Part shown: in pieces, positions 46,501-54,030 of the stretch
Numbering within the stretch: position 1 is the first letter of the stretch
How the letters are laid out: each line of letters starts with the position of its first letter
Origin: Alistipes sp.
Lineage (GTDB): Bacteria; Bacteroidota; Bacteroidia; Bacteroidales; Rikenellaceae
NCBI GenBank assembly: GCA_017629985.1
Contig: JAGBWD010000021.1
Coordinates: forward strand, 1-64,000
Length of the DNA: 64,000 nt
Direction: 5' to 3'
Program-made: the position numbers and the translations under genes
The notes under the pieces: generated by a model
Databases searched by the model: none
What the model saw: only the letters and a program-made list of their open reading frames with translations
Told to the model about the DNA's origin: nothing

Positions 46501-47032
46501 ATACTCTAACACTGGTGGTCAGTCATCAAAGTCTACACCTGTGGGCGCTGTGGCGAAGTTTGCATCAGCAGGTAAGCGTATCCGCAAGAAGGATATCGGT
46601 GCTATTGCAATGACCTATGGCTATGTATATGTAGCACAGGTGTCTATCGGTGCTTCACAGCAGCAGCTATTCAATGTTCTTAAGGAGGCAGAGGCATATC
46701 CAGGCCCATCACTCATCATCGCCTATGCGCCATGTATCAACCATGGTATCAAGGGTGGTATGACTCGCACACAGAGCGTTGGTAAGCAGGCTGTAGAGTG
46801 TGGTTACTGGCACCTATGGCACTACAACCCACAGCTCGAGGCAGAGGGTAAGAATCCATTTGTAATGGACTCAAAGGAGCCAGATTGGTCGAAGTTCCGT
46901 GACTTCCTCATGAAGGAGGTACGTTATACCTCTCTTAAGAAGGCCTTCCCTGCAGAGGCAGAGCAGCTCTTCGAGGCTGCAGAGGAGAATGCAAAGTGGC
47001 GCTATAACTCTTATATAGCACGCACAAAGTAG
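43514..47032 (+). CDS. nifJ: Pyruvate:ferredoxin (flavodoxin) oxidoreductase
   Basis: 1172 residues, all domains in one chain. Oxidises pyruvate to acetyl-CoA and CO2 while reducing ferredoxin. Domain I opens with FITCDGNYAAAHIAYMFSEV and ITPSSTMAELVDEW. A two-cluster ferredoxin domain near residues 690-760 has CIQCNQCAYVCPHAA and CTGCNNCVDVCPA. The thiamine pyrophosphate domain follows with GACAGCGETPYIK, GGDGWGYDIGFGG and DTEVYSNTGGQSS. Further cysteines around ECNCCSAEL and ACDCDYC fit the family. Reduced ferredoxin made here would feed Rnf (5146-10319). Monocistronic. Confidence 0.98.
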   Translation: MAEKRFITCDGNYAAAHIAYMFSEVAAIYPITPSSTMAELVDEWSAQGKKNIFGDTVKVVEMQSEAGAAGAVHGSLQSGALTSTFTASQGLLLMVPNMYKIAGELLPGVFHVSARSLAAQALSIFGDHQDVMAVRQTGFAMLATSSVQEVMDLAGVAHIVALKARIPFVHFFDGFRTSHEIQKIELIDEASLTAMFDREALREFRMRSLNPERPVTRGTAQNPDIYFQTREASNKFYNAVPDMVAEAMEKISTITGREYKPFTYYGDAEAENIIIAMGSVTETIKECVDYLRTQGKKVGVITVHLYRPFSAKYLFNVLPKSVKRICVLDRTKEPGANGEPLFLDIRDAFYECENRPMIIGGRYGLSSKDTTPAQMLAVFANLEAEQPKNHFTVGINDDVTMLSLPVGKEISMAKEGTFEALFFGLGSDGTVGANKNSIKIIGGSTNKYCQAYFSYDSKKSGGYTSSHLRFGDKPITSPYLVTTPDFVACHVPSYVDKYDVLKGLKRGGSFLLNSVNDAETTCRTLPAHMKAYLAKNGINFYIINATKIAAELGLGSRTNTIMQAAFFKIADIIPIEKAVEEMKKAIYKSYGNKGEDIVNMNYAAVDAGCEAVVKVEVPAEWANLEATVVEHHAEGDVPAFVRNVCEPIDALKGDMLPVSAFNGREDGTWDNGTAAYEKRGIATSVPQWKIENCIQCNQCAYVCPHAAIRPFLATEEQAAASGLEWKQGLGETKALKFRIQVSPLDCTGCNNCVDVCPAKDKALVLRPLAEQLDEAKNWDYVTKNIGYTEHVDKTKSVKNLQFAQPLFEFSGACAGCGETPYIKAITQLFGDRMMVANATGCTSIYSGSAPSTPYCTNDKGQGPAWANSLFEDNAEFGLGMKVGMDKIREALADVMRKAIAECNCCSAELKATMQEWIDARNLAAASREVTARLLPMVAACDCDYCKTILEYKDWLVKKSQWIFGGDGWGYDIGFGGVDHVLASGEDVNILIVDTEVYSNTGGQSSKSTPVGAVAKFASAGKRIRKKDIGAIAMTYGYVYVAQVSIGASQQQLFNVLKEAEAYPGPSLIIAYAPCINHGIKGGMTRTQSVGKQAVECGYWHLWHYNPQLEAEGKNPFVMDSKEPDWSKFRDFLMKEVRYTSLKKAFPAEAEQLFEAAEENAKWRYNSYIARTK

Positions 47033-47064
47033 TCTCATGAGATAGGCAGATATCTGCTGCCACT

Positions 47065-47120
47065 AACAAAAATGCCATCATGGATGTACGCAACGTACTA
47101 CCATAGATGGCATTTTTGTT
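47065..47120 (+). terminator. Terminator of nifJ
   Basis: 15-bp outer stem AACAAAAATGCCATC (47065-47079) with 47106-47120, and an inner GTACG/CGTAC stem. Confidence 0.85.
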
Positions 47121-47159
47121 ATTATGTGAGTATTTAGTGCTTTAGAATTTTACACTATA

Positions 47160-47191
47160 TTTGTCTATGTTTCACTTTTTTTGTACCTTTG
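47160..47191 (+). promoter_or_regulatory. Promoter of the second BACON-like lipoprotein gene
   Basis: TTTG at 47160-47163, 20-base spacer, TACCTTTG at 47184-47191. Confidence 0.7.
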
Positions 47192-47222
47192 TATCATCGA
47201 CAATTAATTAACCTAAAATACT

Positions 47223-48515
47223 ATGAAAAAGTTACTTTCACTATTAACACTCTCTCTAGCGTTGCTCGTTGCTTGTAGCAAGGCTGATGATACGCAGAAG
47301 AGTGCTGAACCTACGCTTACCATTCTTTCAGAGCAGCCTTTGGATGTTGATTTCAGAGGAGGTAAGGTTACCATTCCCTACGAGATTGCTAATCCACAGA
47401 GTGGTGTGGAGCTAGCGGTAAGCTGTACCGCCTCTTGGGTGTCAGAACTTATGGCTAGCAATGGTGTATCAACCTTTGTCGCAGAGCGTAACTCTGGCTC
47501 AACACCTCGCGAGGCAGCCATCATCTTCACCTATGGCGATATAGAGCAGAGCCTGCTCATTAAGCAGGGCATACGCCCCGAGGGTGGCTACGACTATGAT
47601 ATGCAGGCTACGGTATTTGGTGGTGAGTACTATGGTATGGGCCTCAACGATAACTTCAACTACTATGTTCAGGTTGGTGATTCGGAGATTAACGAGTCTA
47701 ATAATATCCCTAATGGAACCTACTACTACTTCGATATCTATGCGAAGCATCGCGGTGGCGACCATCCTATCTTGCCTAATGGAACCTACACATTGGCCAA
47801 TAATGAGGATAATGCAATAGGCACCTTCACGGCAAAGGAGAGCAAGGCACATATCAATAATGAGCTTGGCGAGGTGGAGACAGCCTTTACAATGGTTAAT
47901 GGCACTGTTACGGTTACCGATAACAAGTTTGAGGCGGTGATATATATGAGTGATGGCACCATCCACCACATCCTCTACGAAGGTGAGCTTCATGTCCCTT
48001 ATGCTGTAAATGCGGAGACTCCAGAGGTTGGCTCAAGCCTCACCGAGGATCTTGTTTTTGACCATAATGCAGCATCTATACGCCTCTTCTACTATGGCGA
48101 CTATTATGAGTGTGGCAAGGACTATTGGTCTATAGCTCTCATGGAGACTGTATATCCTATCAATGGTGACTATGTCATGGTAGATATCATCACAGATGGC
48201 CTCAATGAGGGTGCTGATGTGGAGAATATCTATGGAACATACACTGCATGCTCTGACCTCGACATTAAGGAGAACTCATTCTTGTCGGGTATCATGGAGG
48301 GTGCTATGTACCTCTACTCATGGCGTCTCATCTGCGAGGATGATTATATCGTAAATGGTAATGGTAGAGTGCCTATCTCGGATGGTACTATAACCGTTGA
48401 GCCTGATGGTAGTAATGTCATCGTCACCTTCGACTGCGTTGATGATGCTAACCACAAGGTCCATGGAACGTTTGTTTGTGGTTATCCCGAGATTTATGAT
48501 CGTTCAAAACGATAG
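47223..48515 (+). CDS. BACON-like surface lipoprotein, paralogue of the 945-2252 protein
   Basis: 430 residues. Lipobox LLVAC (Cys18). A BACON-like module spans about residues 30-115 (DFRGGKVTIPYEI, the TASWVSELMA region with the usual Trp, REAAIIFTYG, SLLIKQG). Two copies of the second module follow: one with IPNGTYYYFDI and LPNGTYTL, the other with YYGDYYECGKDYWSIAL. The order and spacing match the lipoprotein at 945-2252, so they are paralogues. Probable surface glycan- or protein-binding lipoprotein; no SusC/D partner is nearby. Confidence 0.8.
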   Translation: MKKLLSLLTLSLALLVACSKADDTQKSAEPTLTILSEQPLDVDFRGGKVTIPYEIANPQSGVELAVSCTASWVSELMASNGVSTFVAERNSGSTPREAAIIFTYGDIEQSLLIKQGIRPEGGYDYDMQATVFGGEYYGMGLNDNFNYYVQVGDSEINESNNIPNGTYYYFDIYAKHRGGDHPILPNGTYTLANNEDNAIGTFTAKESKAHINNELGEVETAFTMVNGTVTVTDNKFEAVIYMSDGTIHHILYEGELHVPYAVNAETPEVGSSLTEDLVFDHNAASIRLFYYGDYYECGKDYWSIALMETVYPINGDYVMVDIITDGLNEGADVENIYGTYTACSDLDIKENSFLSGIMEGAMYLYSWRLICEDDYIVNGNGRVPISDGTITVEPDGSNVIVTFDCVDDANHKVHGTFVCGYPEIYDRSKR

Positions 48516-48534
48516 AGGGTCTGCAACTTATAAT

Positions 48535-48567
48535 AAAGAGGAGTATCCTTTCGGGGTACTCCTCTTT
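48535..48567 (+). terminator. Terminator after the second BACON-like gene (repeat copy 1)
   Basis: Stem AAAGAGGAGTA with TACTCCTCTTT around a short inner stem and TTTC loop. A nearly identical 35-base copy is at 51561-51595 (one difference). Confidence 0.8.
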
Positions 48568-48573
48568 CGGTTA

Positions 48574-48753
48574 CTAGCGATAGACTATCTCATAGGTAGT
48601 CTTCGAGGTTGGGAATCTATTCTTGTCACACAACTTGAGACCCTCCTTTAATATTAGGTTGTTGTGAGAACCGTAGATGAGAGTTGCTGTGCCTAGCAGT
48701 ACATTGCTTGAGCTGTATATCGCTACCTCAATAGGCAAGCCGTGGTTGTCGTA
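48574..48753 (-). pseudogene. Decayed C-terminal gene fragment, family not recognised
   Basis: A 59-codon open stretch on the minus strand ends in a TAG at 48574. It reads like true protein: YDNHGLPIEVAIYSSS early, then GTATLIYGSHNN, and FPTSKTTYEIVYR at the end. It has no start codon, and stops lie directly upstream in frame, with further in-frame stops beyond. It looks like the tail of a Bacteroidota secreted beta-rich protein. The rest of 48754-48990 shows no coding signal. Confidence 0.45.
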
Positions 48754-48995
48754 TCACTTTGTATAGTGCTAATAGATAATGCTATTGCTACCCATTAATG
48801 TCTTCTCAATCATATCCCCCTAGTGCCCTATCTAAAGTTACATTTGCTAAGTACATGTCTATTGCTGTTAGCCACACAAAAGCAACGTAAGTAGCAAACA
48901 TGCTATCTCATTGCTTAAAGAGTAGCCTTTTAAGAGAAATACCTAGCACACAACAGTTTTTCCTTATAATAGTAGTATTTAAAGAAAAATATTGC

Positions 48996-49003
48996 TATAT
49001 TTG
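48996..49003 (+). promoter_or_regulatory. Promoter box of the leucine-rich-repeat lipoprotein gene
   Basis: TATATTTG, 91 bases before the ATG at 49095, in an AT-rich stretch. Confidence 0.5.
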
Positions 49004-49094
49004 TGGTATACTGGTAATAATAGTTGAATGATTATCTATTATTCTCTAATCCAAAATGTTTTGAAAAGACATATTTCTAATATACAACATTATT

Positions 49095-51293
49095 ATGAAG
49101 AAGATACTTTTGCTAATGACACTTATAAGTGTGGTAACCATAGGTTGCACAGAGGATCCTGTTACAGATGATATTGTTCCGGAGGAGCCTGGTGGAGAGA
49201 TGGAAGAGATCACTGGCAATGTCCCTAATGATGAAATATGGTATACAACATATTGGGATAGGGAGATTGAATTGACGAATGTGTCTGGATTTGATGCGAA
49301 TATTGTGTCTAATATATGTAGAGAAGGCAAATGCGTTATCAAATTTGATAGAGATGTTACGGTTGTCGGTGAGGCTGCTTTTGAAGGGTGCTATATGGTA
49401 ACAAGTGTCGCTCTGCCAAATAGCATTACAAAAATTGACAGTCGTGCTTTTGCGGGGTGTAGCGCCTTGAGCGATTTTAAGTTTTCAGAAAATCTAACTA
49501 CTATTGGAGATTATGCTTTTGAGGGTGTAGGTTTCGATAGTTTTACAATCCCCGACAGTGTAACTACTATTAAGAGTTACGCATTTTCCAACTGTCAAAG
49601 CCTTGAAAATCTCACTCTGTCAAAAAACTGTACAGAAATTGGAAGTAGTGCATTCGGGTTTTGTTATAACCTTTCTAACGTTGTTATTCCAGATGGAATA
49701 ACACAGTTACAGTTTAGTTCTGAACCATATTATTCCCCTCATCCATTTTATAATTGCGTAGCTCTTACTGACATTACAATCCCAGATAGTGTAACAACAA
49801 TTGACGACTCTGTATTTGGCTATTGTGGTTTAATTAGTATCACATTGCCAGATAGTATAGAAAAAATAGGCAAAAATCCATTTATAGGTTGTTGGCAACT
49901 TAAAGAATTTAAAGGTAAATATGCTTCGAGTGACGGAAGATGCCTGATTGACAATGATGGTCGTCTGATTGCATTTGCTCCAGCAGACATTACTGAATAT
50001 ACAATTCCAGATGGGGTTACTTTACTAGAAAATTGGGCATTTGCGGTTTGCTCTTCTCTTACCAGTATCACTATACCGAATAGTGTAACTACTATTGGAG
50101 ACCGCGCATTCTGGGAATGTGCCGGACTTACAAGTATAACTATTCCCGATAGTGTTATGAATATTGGTTCGTTTACGTTTGCTAGTTGCTATGGTTTGTC
50201 GGAGATTAATCTTGGGAATGGTGTAAAGAATATTGGTTCGTATGCATTTGAAGACTGTTCTCTAACAAGTATAACTATACCAGATAGCGTAGAAAGTATT
50301 GAATATAGTGCGTTTAAAGGCTGTAAAAAACTCCACTCCTTCTATGGTAAATATGCATCGTTGGGCAACGAGTGTCTAATAATTAACAATACGTTACACA
50401 CCTTTGCCCCTGCCGCCAGCGTAACCAAGTATATTATTCCTGATAACGTGAACTGTATTGAAGTTAATGCATTTGCATGTTGTGAGAATATTACAGATAT
50501 TGTTATCCCAAATAGTGTAACATCGATCGGAGCATCGTTTTTTGGGTGTAAGAGTTTGAAGGCTATATATTGCAAAGCTATTACGCCACCACTCCTATCC
50601 AGTGCTGATCTAAACCTATATTGGACTGATTATGATGTTTTGTGTAATTATGATATAGAGTGTACAATTTATGTGCCAACTGAATCGGAAGAGGTATATA
50701 AGAACGAAGATCACTGGAGACAATATGCCAACTATATAAAAGGTTACAACTTTGAAACAGATAGTGAAATATTTGAGTGGGCATATTTAGGTAAAGGCCT
50801 CTATTATGATGATTTGCTATGCTCCCTTTTAGCAAATTCAAATATGCAAGGTCTAAGCGCCGAGATTAAATTCGAACAACACACGTCTAATCGTAATCGT
50901 ATTCGCGCTGTTGACACTTTTTCAAGATCAACAATGTTAGAATTATTCGGTTTTGAGCCTTATTCATCAACAGCGACATCAGAAACCTATATTGAGTTCG
51001 ATATCTCCAATCCTAACAATGTTATTATGGAGAGTGAAATTATACAAGATATTAATGGAAACAATAGAAATATTGTGCCATTATCATTAAAATATTTAGA
51101 ATATGACCTCTGCATGATGTATATTCCAGCGGAATATGGCGGCGAACCTATTAAACTTGTAGATGGGGAAATTATTTTCCCTACAGACGGATCTGTAGCT
51201 TTATGTGCAATAGAAGATGGAGTTCTTGCATATTTATGTGCCAAAGTTAATCTTAATGGAGATCTGAAGTTTGTACTACCAGGTTATGAGTAA
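49095..51293 (+). CDS. BspA-type leucine-rich-repeat lipoprotein
   Basis: 732 residues. Lipobox TIGC (Cys18) and an acidic linker, then about 12 LRR_5 (BspA-type) repeats over residues 85-500, each near 23 residues, with the pattern LTSITIPNSVTTIGDRAF and end-caps like AFEGC or AFKGC. Two islands (FKGKYASSDGRCLI and FYGKYASLGNECLI) interrupt the array, and YCKAITPP is the usual array end. The last 170 residues are a separate beta domain. BspA proteins bind host matrix or other bacteria. The gene is clearly more AT-rich than its neighbours and uses different codons, suggesting transfer. Confidence 0.85.
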   Translation: MKKILLLMTLISVVTIGCTEDPVTDDIVPEEPGGEMEEITGNVPNDEIWYTTYWDREIELTNVSGFDANIVSNICREGKCVIKFDRDVTVVGEAAFEGCYMVTSVALPNSITKIDSRAFAGCSALSDFKFSENLTTIGDYAFEGVGFDSFTIPDSVTTIKSYAFSNCQSLENLTLSKNCTEIGSSAFGFCYNLSNVVIPDGITQLQFSSEPYYSPHPFYNCVALTDITIPDSVTTIDDSVFGYCGLISITLPDSIEKIGKNPFIGCWQLKEFKGKYASSDGRCLIDNDGRLIAFAPADITEYTIPDGVTLLENWAFAVCSSLTSITIPNSVTTIGDRAFWECAGLTSITIPDSVMNIGSFTFASCYGLSEINLGNGVKNIGSYAFEDCSLTSITIPDSVESIEYSAFKGCKKLHSFYGKYASLGNECLIINNTLHTFAPAASVTKYIIPDNVNCIEVNAFACCENITDIVIPNSVTSIGASFFGCKSLKAIYCKAITPPLLSSADLNLYWTDYDVLCNYDIECTIYVPTESEEVYKNEDHWRQYANYIKGYNFETDSEIFEWAYLGKGLYYDDLLCSLLANSNMQGLSAEIKFEQHTSNRNRIRAVDTFSRSTMLELFGFEPYSSTATSETYIEFDISNPNNVIMESEIIQDINGNNRNIVPLSLKYLEYDLCMMYIPAEYGGEPIKLVDGEIIFPTDGSVALCAIEDGVLAYLCAKVNLNGDLKFVLPGYE

Positions 51294-51396
51294 AGTTGTA
51301 AGATATTTGACTTACTCATAATGTTATGGAGCAAAGTCACTTTCTAGATGATGTACAATCCACAAGTGTCGTCATACTGGAAAAACGCTATTGTGA

Positions 51397-51531
51397 GACC
51401 TCTTTGAGTGTTATGCTAATAAGGTTGTGGTATAGATACGTGTCAATGGTGGCATCTTGGGTTGTCCGCATGCCAATTTCACGCAGGGAAATGTTTATGA
51501 GGATAGCATCTGGGATGTGTGGCAAAACTAA
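51397..51531 (+). pseudogene. Remnant of a radical-SAM/SPASM protein C-terminus
   Basis: After an in-frame TAG at 51433, the frame reads IRVNGGILGCPHANFTQG, then NVYEDSIWDVWQN and stops at 51529-51531. The G-[ND]-xYEDSIxDVW motif after a Cys is the classic end of a SPASM domain in radical-SAM peptide or sulfatase maturases. Upstream, ECYANKVVV fits the preceding Cys-containing strand. An in-frame TGA precedes it and no radical-SAM core is found, so this is a leftover fragment. Confidence 0.6.
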
Positions 51532-51560
51532 TTAGATAAGTTCAGCGTCCGTGTCTAGGC

Positions 51561-51595
51561 AAAGAGGAGTATCCTTTCGGGATACTCCTCTTTCG
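51561..51595 (+). terminator. Terminator-like hairpin, repeat copy 2
   Basis: Perfect 14-bp stem AAAGAGGAGTATCC (51561-51574) with GGATACTCCTCTTT (51580-51593). Nearly identical to 48535-48569. Confidence 0.75.
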
Positions 51596-51639
51596 TGATA
51601 TATAGCAGATGTTGGTCTCTTTTGCCTGCGTCTGTATCT

Positions 51640-52320
51640 CTAACGTCTTCTGTTGAGAGCATCCTCGGCAGTCATGGTTTTGATAAGTACCACGCCATGT
51701 ACTCCTCTGAAACCATACATATTAGAACTCTTTATAACCTCCACAGAGCTAACATCATAGATGCTTATCATATCCAGATTAGGCACCTCCACGCCATCGC
51801 AGAGGATAAGTACCGCCGAGGAGCTATTTATGGAGTTTTGTGTGCGTAGACATAGCTCTCCGTTGATGTATCGTAGGCTAGGGCAACATATCAAAATCGC
51901 ATTCAGAAGGCTAGAGCTACCTGTAGAGCGTAGTCTGTCGCCAGGGATTCCCGAGGAGAAGTCGGTGCTTTCACGGCGCTTGACATATCCAAAGCCATAG
52001 TTCATAAGCTCCTCGGACTCCTCCACCTTATATGTCTCGCCCTCCGATGCCCACACCACATCTATACTTTGACGCCCTTCGAGGGGTATCTCCAGTGTGT
52101 CGCGGCGATAGATGATGTAGAGCGTGTCGTCTGGTTTTATATCCGTAAGACCAAAGCGGCCTTTGCCATCGGAGCGTGTCTGCTTGCTGCTCTCCTTAAC
52201 CTTAACAGTAGCTTTAATTCCCGTGCCGTCAAGATGGCGTACACGACCATTGAATGGTGTCTGTGCCTCTGCAACATGCAGCGATAGTAGCAGTAGGGCT
52301 ATGGCGATAAATTGCTTCAT
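51640..52320 (-). CDS. Secreted carboxypeptidase-like plus TonB plug-only protein
   Basis: 226 residues with a signal peptide (LHVAEAQ). Residues about 22-90 form a carboxypeptidase regulatory-like beta domain (FNGRVRHLDGTGIKATVKVK, then DGKGRFGLTDIKPDDTL). Residues about 120-215 match the TonB receptor plug (LLNAILICCPSLRYINGELC, then ISIYDVSSVEVIKSSNMYGFRGVHGVVLIKT). There is no barrel: a real receptor would continue for over 500 residues. Such plug-only proteins occur in Bacteroidota and may be truncated receptors or signalling partners. No downstream in-frame barrel is visible. Confidence 0.75.
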   Translation of the reverse strand: MKQFIAIALLLLSLHVAEAQTPFNGRVRHLDGTGIKATVKVKESSKQTRSDGKGRFGLTDIKPDDTLYIIYRRDTLEIPLEGRQSIDVVWASEGETYKVEESEELMNYGFGYVKRRESTDFSSGIPGDRLRSTGSSSLLNAILICCPSLRYINGELCLRTQNSINSSSAVLILCDGVEVPNLDMISIYDVSSVEVIKSSNMYGFRGVHGVVLIKTMTAEDALNRRR

Positions 52321-52512
52321 AATAGAGACGTTATTGTGTTTTACTAAATCTATTGTTGGTTGCTATGCGATTCTCCGCCTACCTTTGTAGAATCTCAAGG
52401 AATCCCGGTATAAAATCCCTGCAACTAACCATTTTACGATGGTAAAGTTATATGTTTTTATTGAATTTTGAAATAGTTTGTAAAAAAATGGTGAATTCTT
52501 TAAAATATTTAT

Positions 52513-52520
52513 TATATTTG
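52513..52520 (+). promoter_or_regulatory. Promoter box of the phosphofructokinase gene
   Basis: TATATTTG, 44 bases before the start; a -33 TTTG at the right spacing is not clear. Confidence 0.5.
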
Positions 52521-52564
52521 TGGTATTAATCGTCTAATACATTAACAACTAAATATAAAAGATT

Positions 52565-53797
52565 ATGAAAGAGGCTATTGCAATTCTTACTGGTGGTGGT
52601 CCTGCTCCTGGTATGAACACCGTTGTTGGCTCTGTAGCCAAGACCTTCCTTGCAAAGGGATATCGTGTTATTGGTCTACACTATGGCTATTCAGGACTTT
52701 TTAACCCTAATCCACGCTACGAGGATCTCGATATGTTCCGCGTAGACTACATCTTCAACCAGGGTGGCTCTTACCTCACTATGAGCCGTTTTAAGCCATC
52801 GGAGGAGGATTTCGAGAAGAACTTTAACCTAGACTTCTTCAAGGCTAACAACATCAAGTTGTTGGTTACCGTAGGTGGTGATGACACAGCTTCTACAGCT
52901 AACCGCATCGCAAAGTTCCTCGAGAAGATGCAGTATCCTATTGCTAATATCCACGTGCCAAAGACTATCGACAACGACCTTCCACTTCCTGCAGGTATGC
53001 CTACCTTCGGCTATCAGTCAGCCAAGAACGCTGGTTCGGTAATTGGTCGTGCGGTGTATAACGATGCACGTACATCGGCAAACTGGTTTGTTGTAGCAGC
53101 TATGGGTCGCTCGGCAGGTCACCTAGCGTTCGGTATCGCTTCAGCATGCCACTATCCTATGATTATCATCCCAGAGATGTTTAATAAGACAAAGATTACT
53201 ATCGACAAGATTATCAGCCTTATCGTGTCGGCAATCGTGAAGCGTAAGATCCTTAACATGGATTATGGTGCAGCGATGGTTTCGGAGGGTGTGTTCCACG
53301 CTCTTGACCAGGAGGAGATTCTTAAGTCGGGTATTAACTTCTCATACGATGATCATGGTCACCCAGAGCTAGGTAAGGTGTCAAAGGCAGAGATGTTTAA
53401 CACGCTCCTTGAGAAGCGTTGCAAGGCTCTTGGCCTAAAGGTTAAGTCGCGTCCTGTGGAGATTGGCTATGAGGTGCGTTGCCAGACCCCTTGTGCTTTC
53501 GACCTTGTATACTGCTCGCAGCTTGGTATGGGTGTATATAAGCTATTCTCGGAGGGTAAGACAGGATGTATGGTATACATCAGCCAGGAGGGTTATGTAT
53601 CGCCACTCTACCTTAAGGATTTGCAGGATCCCGAGACAGGTAAGATTCCTCCACGTCTCGTAGATATCAACGCAGATAAGATTCACCAGGTTATCGACAA
53701 CCTTATGCACTATATCACACCAGCTGATTATGAGGCTGCAAAGGCATACCTTCCAAACCCAGAGGAGTATGACTTCCGCAAGATTCTCAACTGGTAG
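52565..53797 (+). CDS. 6-phosphofructokinase, probably pyrophosphate-dependent
   Basis: 410 residues of the PFKA superfamily. ILTGGGPAPGMN is the phosphate loop, VTVGGDDTAST replaces the GGDGS of ATP enzymes, and PKTIDNDLP carries Lys where ATP enzymes have Gly. Both changes (GGDD and PKTIDND) are the marks of pyrophosphate-type enzymes. MGRSAGHLA and the EGVFHAL region supply the fructose-6-phosphate site. It would work in a reversible glycolytic step and save ATP. Monocistronic. Confidence 0.9.
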   Translation: MKEAIAILTGGGPAPGMNTVVGSVAKTFLAKGYRVIGLHYGYSGLFNPNPRYEDLDMFRVDYIFNQGGSYLTMSRFKPSEEDFEKNFNLDFFKANNIKLLVTVGGDDTASTANRIAKFLEKMQYPIANIHVPKTIDNDLPLPAGMPTFGYQSAKNAGSVIGRAVYNDARTSANWFVVAAMGRSAGHLAFGIASACHYPMIIIPEMFNKTKITIDKIISLIVSAIVKRKILNMDYGAAMVSEGVFHALDQEEILKSGINFSYDDHGHPELGKVSKAEMFNTLLEKRCKALGLKVKSRPVEIGYEVRCQTPCAFDLVYCSQLGMGVYKLFSEGKTGCMVYISQEGYVSPLYLKDLQDPETGKIPPRLVDINADKIHQVIDNLMHYITPADYEAAKAYLPNPEEYDFRKILNW

Positions 53798-53816
53798 TTT
53801 TGTGTTATGAGTTACT

Positions 53817-53855
53817 GAAAATGGAGTGTCCAATGGATGCTCCATTTTTCTTTTG
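53817..53855 (+). terminator. Terminator of the phosphofructokinase gene
   Basis: GAAAATGGAG stem with CTCCATTTTTC (53817-53826 with 53840-53850), small inner TCC/GGA stem, then a T-rich run. Confidence 0.8.
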
Positions 53856-53935
53856 TTTTACGTGGATTAGAATAGCTGTAAAATCAGTGTTGTTGGGGTT
53901 GTAAAGCGCTAGAAATAAAAAAAGTAAAAAATTCC

Positions 53936-53966
53936 TTTGTAGTTTAATAAATATGTTGTATATTTG
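53936..53966 (+). promoter_or_regulatory. Promoter of the GrpE-like/Hsp70 locus
   Basis: TTTG at 53936-53939, 19-base spacer, TATATTTG at 53959-53966: a perfect match. The leader to 54031 is about 60 bases. Confidence 0.75.
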
Positions 53967-54030
53967 TATTGACTACATCTATTTTCCCCTTAAATAGTTT
54001 TACGACTACTAACTGTTAAAACATCTTAAA

